64,000 nucleotides of DNA, taken from contig NZ_CP035376.1 of the NCBI RefSeq assembly GCF_004118975.1, positions 496,001 through 560,000 on the forward strand. The letters are read 5' to 3'. The position numbers and the translations under genes are program-made. This stretch comes from Luteimonas sp. YGD11-2 (GTDB lineage Bacteria; Pseudomonadota; Gammaproteobacteria; Xanthomonadales; Xanthomonadaceae). The notes under the pieces were generated by a model. It saw nothing but the letters and a program-made list of their open reading frames with translations, did not search any database and was not told the origin of the DNA. This document shows, piece after piece, positions 59,756 to 64,000 of the stretch (the first letter of the stretch is position 1; each line of letters begins with the position of its first letter).

Positions 59756-61063
59756 ATGTCGATGCGTCCGCGCCTGATCGCGCTTGCCGCCAGTGCCCTC
59801 CTGCTTGCCGCCTGCGGTGGCGAACAGGAACAGCAGGCGCCACCGCCGCCCGAGGTCGGAGTGATCACGGTACAGCCGTCGACGGTGGCGATGACCAAGG
59901 ACATGGTCGGGCGGCTGGCGCCGTTCCGCAGTGCCGACGTGCGCGCCCGCGTGCCGGGGGTGGTGCAGCGCCGCGTCTACGAGGAAGGCAGCGACGTGCG
60001 CGAGGGCGATGTGCTGTTCGTGATCGACCCGGCACCGTTCCAGGCCGACCTCAGCGCCGCCCAGGCCGCGCTGGCGCAGGCCGAGGCCAACGCCGCCAAC
60101 GCCCGCTCGATGGCCGAGCGCGCGCGTCGGCTGGCACCGGAGAACTTCATCTCGCGCTCCGACCTCGACAACGCGCTGGCCGCCGAACGCAGCGCGACCG
60201 CGGCGGTGCAGGCGGCGCGCGCGTCGACGGAGTCCGCGCGCATCAACCTCGGCTACGCGACCGTGCGCGCGCCGATTTCCGGCCGTGCCGGCAAGCAGCA
60301 GGTCACCGAGGGTGCGCTGGTCGGGCAGGGTACGGCCACGCTTCTCACCACCGTCGACCAGATCGATCCGCTGTACGTGAACTTCTCGCTCAGCCTGGCC
60401 GAGCTCGAGGACCTGCGGAGTCGCCAGCTGCAGAGCGATGGCGCGGTGGCGGTGGAAGTGCTGCTGCAGGACGGCAGCGTGTATCCGCACGCCGGTGAGG
60501 TGGATTTCTCCGGTGACGTGGTCGACCCCGCCACCGGCGCGGTGTCGCTGCGCGCCACGCTGCCCAACCCCGACCGCCGCCTGCTGCCCGGCGCCTACGT
60601 CACCCTCAAGGCGACGATGGGCCAGCAGTCCGGCCTGTACCTGGTGCCGCAGAGCGCGCTGCAGCGTGATCCGGCCGGCGGTTACCTGATGGTGGTCGGC
60701 CAGGACGGCATGGTCGCGCGCCGCGACGTCACCGTGGACCGCGCGCAGGACGGCCAGTGGGTGGTGAGCCAGGGCCTGTCGCCCGGCGACCAGGTGATCG
60801 TCTCCGGCCTGCAGCGCGTGCGCGCGGATGCGCCCGCGGTGGCGGTGCCGTGGCAGCCGGCCGCAGCGGGCCGGGGCCCGGCCGCACCCACCGCCGAAGG
60901 CGACGCCGCAGCCGCCCCTGCCGCTGCCGGCGAGGCGGGTGCCGCAGGTGCCGACGGACAGACGGGCGCTGACGGCGCTGCCGCCGTGCCGCCGGATGCG
61001 CAGGGCGACGCCGCCGGGGCCGCGGCACGCGAGGCCGCAGCACCGGCCGACACCCAGGACTGA
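59756..61063 (+). CDS. RND efflux periplasmic adaptor lipoprotein (AcrA/MexA type)
   Basis: A 435-residue membrane-fusion protein. The lipobox LLAAC makes Cys20 the lipid anchor. The barrel-sandwich segment ADVRARVPGVVQRRVYEEGS (60-79), the alpha-hairpin (about 100-160) and the lipoyl return AGKQQVTEGALVGQG are all seen. It links the inner-membrane pump to an outer-membrane channel. From about residue 365 the protein becomes an Ala/Gly/Pro-rich low-complexity tail. A GGAG site precedes the ATG. The 263-nt upstream region holds an AT-rich patch and an extended -10-like TGGTATAGC but no adjacent regulator gene. The permease starts 6 nt downstream. Confidence 0.93.
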   Translation: MSMRPRLIALAASALLLAACGGEQEQQAPPPPEVGVITVQPSTVAMTKDMVGRLAPFRSADVRARVPGVVQRRVYEEGSDVREGDVLFVIDPAPFQADLSAAQAALAQAEANAANARSMAERARRLAPENFISRSDLDNALAAERSATAAVQAARASTESARINLGYATVRAPISGRAGKQQVTEGALVGQGTATLLTTVDQIDPLYVNFSLSLAELEDLRSRQLQSDGAVAVEVLLQDGSVYPHAGEVDFSGDVVDPATGAVSLRATLPNPDRRLLPGAYVTLKATMGQQSGLYLVPQSALQRDPAGGYLMVVGQDGMVARRDVTVDRAQDGQWVVSQGLSPGDQVIVSGLQRVRADAPAVAVPWQPAAAGRGPAAPTAEGDAAAAPAAAGEAGAAGADGQTGADGAAAVPPDAQGDAAGAAAREAAAPADTQD

Positions 61064-61069
61064 TCCGCC

Positions 61070-64000
61070 ATGCCCAAGTTCTTCATCAACCACCCGGTCT
61101 TCGCCTGGGTCATCTCGATCCTGATCTCGCTCTCGGGCCTGATCGCCGTGCTCAACATGGGCGTGGAGTCCTACCCGAACGTGGCGCCGCCGCAGGTGAC
61201 CGTCGGCGCGACCTACCCCGGTGCCGATGCGCAGACCACCGAACAGGCGGTCACCCAGGTCATCGAGCAGCAGCTGACCGGCATCGACAACCTGCTGTAT
61301 TTCAGCTCCAGCTCGAGCTCGTCCGGCCGCGCCAGCATCACCCTGACCTTCCAGACCGGTACCGACCCCGACATCGCCCAGGTGCAGGTGCAGAACAAGG
61401 TGGCACTGGCCACCCCGCGCCTGCCCACCCAGGTGACCCAGCAGGGCGTGGTGGTGGCCAAGGCCAACGCCGGCTTCCTGATGGTGGTGGCGCTGCGTTC
61501 GTCCAATCCCGCCATCGACCGCAACGCGCTCAACAACATGATCGGCGCCAACGTGCTCGAGCAGATCGCGCGCGTGCCGGGCGTGGGCAGCACCCAGCAG
61601 TTCGGTTCCGAGTACGCCATGAACATCTGGCTCAACCCGGAGCGGCTGCAGGGCTTCGGGATGTCGGCCAGCGAGGTGCTGGCCGCGGTGCGCGCGCAGA
61701 ACGTGCAGTTCGCCGCCGGCTCGCTCGGCGCCGACCCGGCCCCGGAGGGCCAGGGCTTCACCGCCACGGTCTCTGCGGAAGGCCGCTTCGCCTCGCCGGA
61801 GGAGTTCGAGAACATCATCCTGCGCGCCGATGCCGACGGATCCACGGTGCGGCTGCGCGACGTCGCCCGGCTCGAGGTCGGCGCCTCCGGCTACGGCTTC
61901 GACACCCGCTTCAACGGCGTGCCGACCGGTGCCTTTGCGATCCAGCTGCTGCCCGGTGCCAATGCGCTGACCGTCGCCGACGCGGTGACCGCGCGCATGG
62001 ACGAGCTGTCGGCGAGCTTCCCCGAAGGCGTGGAGTGGTTCAGCCCGTTCGACAGCACCACCTTCGTCACCATGTCGATCCAGGAAGTGCTGGTCACCCT
62101 GCTCGAGGCGGTGGTGCTGGTGTTCCTGGTGATGCTGCTGTTCCTGCAGAACCTGCGCGCCACCATCATCCCGACGCTGGTGATCCCGGTGGCGCTGCTG
62201 GGCACCTTCCTCGGCCTGTCGCTGATCGGCTTCACCGTCAACCAGCTGACGCTGTTCGCGATGGTCTTGTCGATCGGCATCGTGGTCGACGACGCGATCA
62301 TCGTCATCGAGAACGTCGAACGCATCATGGCGGAGGAACACCTGCCAGCGCGCGAGGCGACCATCAAGGCGATGGACCAGATCACCGGCGCGGTGGTGGC
62401 GATCACCGTGGTGCTGGCGGCGGTGTTCATCCCCAGCGCGCTGCAGGGCGGCGCCTCGGGCGAGATCTACAAGCAGTTCGCACTCACCATCGCCATCTCG
62501 ATGGGCTTCTCGGCGTTCCTCGCGCTGGGCTTCACGCCGGCGCTGTGCGCGACGTTCCTCAAGCAGCACGAGCCCGGGGAGAAGAAGCAGAACGTCGTGT
62601 TCCGCACCTTCAACCGCTACTACGAGAAGACCAGCGGCGTGTACGTGCGCCACATCTCCAGCGCGGTGCGGCATGCGCCGAAGTGGATGCTGGTGTTCGT
62701 GGTGATCGTCGCGGTCACCGGGCTGCTGTTCGCCCGCCTGCCGTCGAGCTTCGTGCCCGAGGAGGACCAGGGCTATGCGATGGCGATCGTGCAGCTGCCG
62801 CCCGGCGCCACGCTGCAGCGTACCCAGGCGGTGTTCGAGGATGTCCGCGCGACGCTCGAACAGCTGCCGGGCTACGAAAGCATGATGCAGGTCGCCGGTT
62901 TCAGCTTCGTCGGACAGGGCGAGAACGTCGGCATGGCCTTCATCAAGCTCACCGACTGGGCGGAGCGCGAGGGCACGGTCAATGACTTCCTGCAGGAGGC
63001 CAATGGCGCGCTGTACGGCATCCGCGACGCGCAGATCTTCGTGGTCAACCTGCCCACGATCCAGGGCCTGGGCCAGTTCGGCGGCTTCGACATGTACCTG
63101 CAGGACCGCGCCGGTGCCGGCCGCGAGGCGCTGCAGGCTGCGCGCAACCAGCTGCTGGGCGCCGCCGCGCAGCAGCCCGACCTGCTGCAGGGCGTGCGCC
63201 CGAACACGCTGGAGGACGCACCGCAGCTCAGGCTCACGGTCGACCGCGTGCAGGCCGAGGCGATGGGCCTGTCGGTGGGGGACATCTACAACGCCATCCA
63301 GCTGATGCTGGCCCCGGTGTACGTCAACGACTACTTCTCGGAAGGCCGCATCCGCCGCGTCAACATGCGCGCGGATGCCCCGTACCGCACCGACCCGGGT
63401 TCGCTCAACCGCTTCTATACCCCGGCCGCGCAGCCGGGCGAGGACGGCGACCGCGCGATGATCCCGCTGTCGAACGTGGTCGATGCGCAGTGGGTCACCA
63501 GCACGCCATCGCTGACCCGCTACAACGGCTACGCCGCGGTCAACATCGTCGGCTCCGCCGCTCCGGGGCGCAGTTCCGGCGAGGCGATGCAGGCGATGGA
63601 GGACCTGGTCGCGAACGAACTGCCGCCGGGCTTCGGTGCCGACTGGGCGGGCATGTCGTACCAGGAGATCATCGCCGGCAACACCGCGACGCTGCTGCTG
63701 GTGCTGTCGGTGGTGGTGGTGTTCCTGGCGCTGGCCGCGCTCTACGAGAGCTGGTCGATCCCGGTGGCGGTGCTGCTGATCGTGCCGCTGGGCATCCTCG
63801 GCGCGGTGGTGTTCACCATGCTGCGGCCCGGGCTGTCGAACGACATCTTCTTCAAGATTGGCATGATCACGGTGATCGGCCTGGCGGCGAAGAACGCGAT
63901 CCTGATCGTCGAGTTCGCGGTGCAGCAGCTGGTGGAAGGCAGGAAGCTGGGCGAGGCGGTGATCGAGGCGGCGCGCCTGCGCTTCCGCCCGATCCTGATG
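61070..64000 (+). CDS. RND efflux pump permease (AcrB/MexB type), truncated by window end
   Basis: The first 977 codons of an HAE1-type drug/proton antiporter; the family length is about 1,050, so the end lies outside the window. It starts MPKFFINHPVFAWVISILIS. The proton-relay residues are Asp407 and Asp408 in GIVVDDAIIVIENV, the same numbers as in E. coli AcrB, and Lys941 in AAKNAILIVEFA. Large periplasmic porter loops lie between helices 1-2 and 7-8. No outer-membrane channel gene is visible within the window. The substrate range (drugs, detergents) is inferred from the family. Confidence 0.95.
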   Translation, partial: MPKFFINHPVFAWVISILISLSGLIAVLNMGVESYPNVAPPQVTVGATYPGADAQTTEQAVTQVIEQQLTGIDNLLYFSSSSSSSGRASITLTFQTGTDPDIAQVQVQNKVALATPRLPTQVTQQGVVVAKANAGFLMVVALRSSNPAIDRNALNNMIGANVLEQIARVPGVGSTQQFGSEYAMNIWLNPERLQGFGMSASEVLAAVRAQNVQFAAGSLGADPAPEGQGFTATVSAEGRFASPEEFENIILRADADGSTVRLRDVARLEVGASGYGFDTRFNGVPTGAFAIQLLPGANALTVADAVTARMDELSASFPEGVEWFSPFDSTTFVTMSIQEVLVTLLEAVVLVFLVMLLFLQNLRATIIPTLVIPVALLGTFLGLSLIGFTVNQLTLFAMVLSIGIVVDDAIIVIENVERIMAEEHLPAREATIKAMDQITGAVVAITVVLAAVFIPSALQGGASGEIYKQFALTIAISMGFSAFLALGFTPALCATFLKQHEPGEKKQNVVFRTFNRYYEKTSGVYVRHISSAVRHAPKWMLVFVVIVAVTGLLFARLPSSFVPEEDQGYAMAIVQLPPGATLQRTQAVFEDVRATLEQLPGYESMMQVAGFSFVGQGENVGMAFIKLTDWAEREGTVNDFLQEANGALYGIRDAQIFVVNLPTIQGLGQFGGFDMYLQDRAGAGREALQAARNQLLGAAAQQPDLLQGVRPNTLEDAPQLRLTVDRVQAEAMGLSVGDIYNAIQLMLAPVYVNDYFSEGRIRRVNMRADAPYRTDPGSLNRFYTPAAQPGEDGDRAMIPLSNVVDAQWVTSTPSLTRYNGYAAVNIVGSAAPGRSSGEAMQAMEDLVANELPPGFGADWAGMSYQEIIAGNTATLLLVLSVVVVFLALAALYESWSIPVAVLLIVPLGILGAVVFTMLRPGLSNDIFFKIGMITVIGLAAKNAILIVEFAVQQLVEGRKLGEAVIEAARLRFRPILM

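Noticed and set aside
59693..62674. 993-codon minus-strand open frame opposite the RND genes
   Set aside because: Shadow of two well-identified genes; His/Asp/Gly-rich nonsense translation.

Overview
The window is about 64 kb of very GC-rich, densely packed chromosome. Gene content and order point to a gammaproteobacterium of the Lysobacteraceae/Xanthomonadaceae, most like Luteimonas or Lysobacter. The reasons are the H-NS-like protein with the TGRGKHP-type C-terminus, the pssA-(holD-like)-rimI and lptFG/pepA-holC-valS blocks, the prmA-DUF3426-fis-purH and cutA-dsbD-tlpA-aroQ-accBC blocks, and genes whose -10 box ends exactly 6-7 nt before the start codon (leaderless type). Genus placement is inference. 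No rRNA, tRNA, CRISPR, insertion sequence or prophage was recognised.

Layout. 1-5 kb: H-NS-like nucleoid protein, proS, a DUF4124 protein, then pssA, a HolD-like protein and rimI. 4.8-12.1 kb: lptFG (LPS export) diverging from pepA-holC-valS. 12.2-18.8 kb: RDD membrane protein, xerD, a lipoprotein DsbC, and purL. 18.8-29.3 kb: the accessory-looking centre of the window, with a 2,639-residue trimeric autotransporter adhesin followed by a secreted subtilisin-like protease. 29.4-35.1 kb: apt and a run of small envelope proteins (glycine-zipper, aldose dehydrogenase lipoprotein, EF-hand protein, HAD phosphatase, NlpE-like lipoprotein, unknown exported proteins). 35.1-49.7 kb: a conserved housekeeping block on the minus strand (purH, fis, DUF3426, prmA, accC, accB, aroQ, tlpA, dsbD, cutA), interrupted by an unknown two-gene plus-strand operon, then pagL and groESL. 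49.8-58.7 kb: DUF808 protein, an Fe(II) oxygenase-like protein, a MurG-like glycosyltransferase coupled to a PYROXD2-like oxidoreductase, a repeat-bearing intergenic region, glnE, and a tfoX-C/fRMsr pair. 58.7-64 kb: bioD and an RND efflux adaptor plus permease (permease cut by the window end).

Themes. Envelope biogenesis is over-represented: lptFG, DsbC/DsbD/TlpA thiol chemistry, PagL, MurG, an RND pump and the giant adhesin. Two DNA polymerase III accessory subunits (chi and a probable psi) lie 4.4 kb apart. The best-supported regulatory DNA is a sigma32-like promoter plus CIRCE operator in front of groESL.

Most unusual observations: the adhesin's modular super-repeats, including a >1.1 kb in-register near-duplicate; two inverted copies of a hairpin element with covarying arms beside glnE; a possible terminator-ended small RNA just upstream of them; a MurG homologue outside any cell-wall cluster; a DsbD with a duplicated N-terminal domain; and the recurring leaderless promoter geometry.
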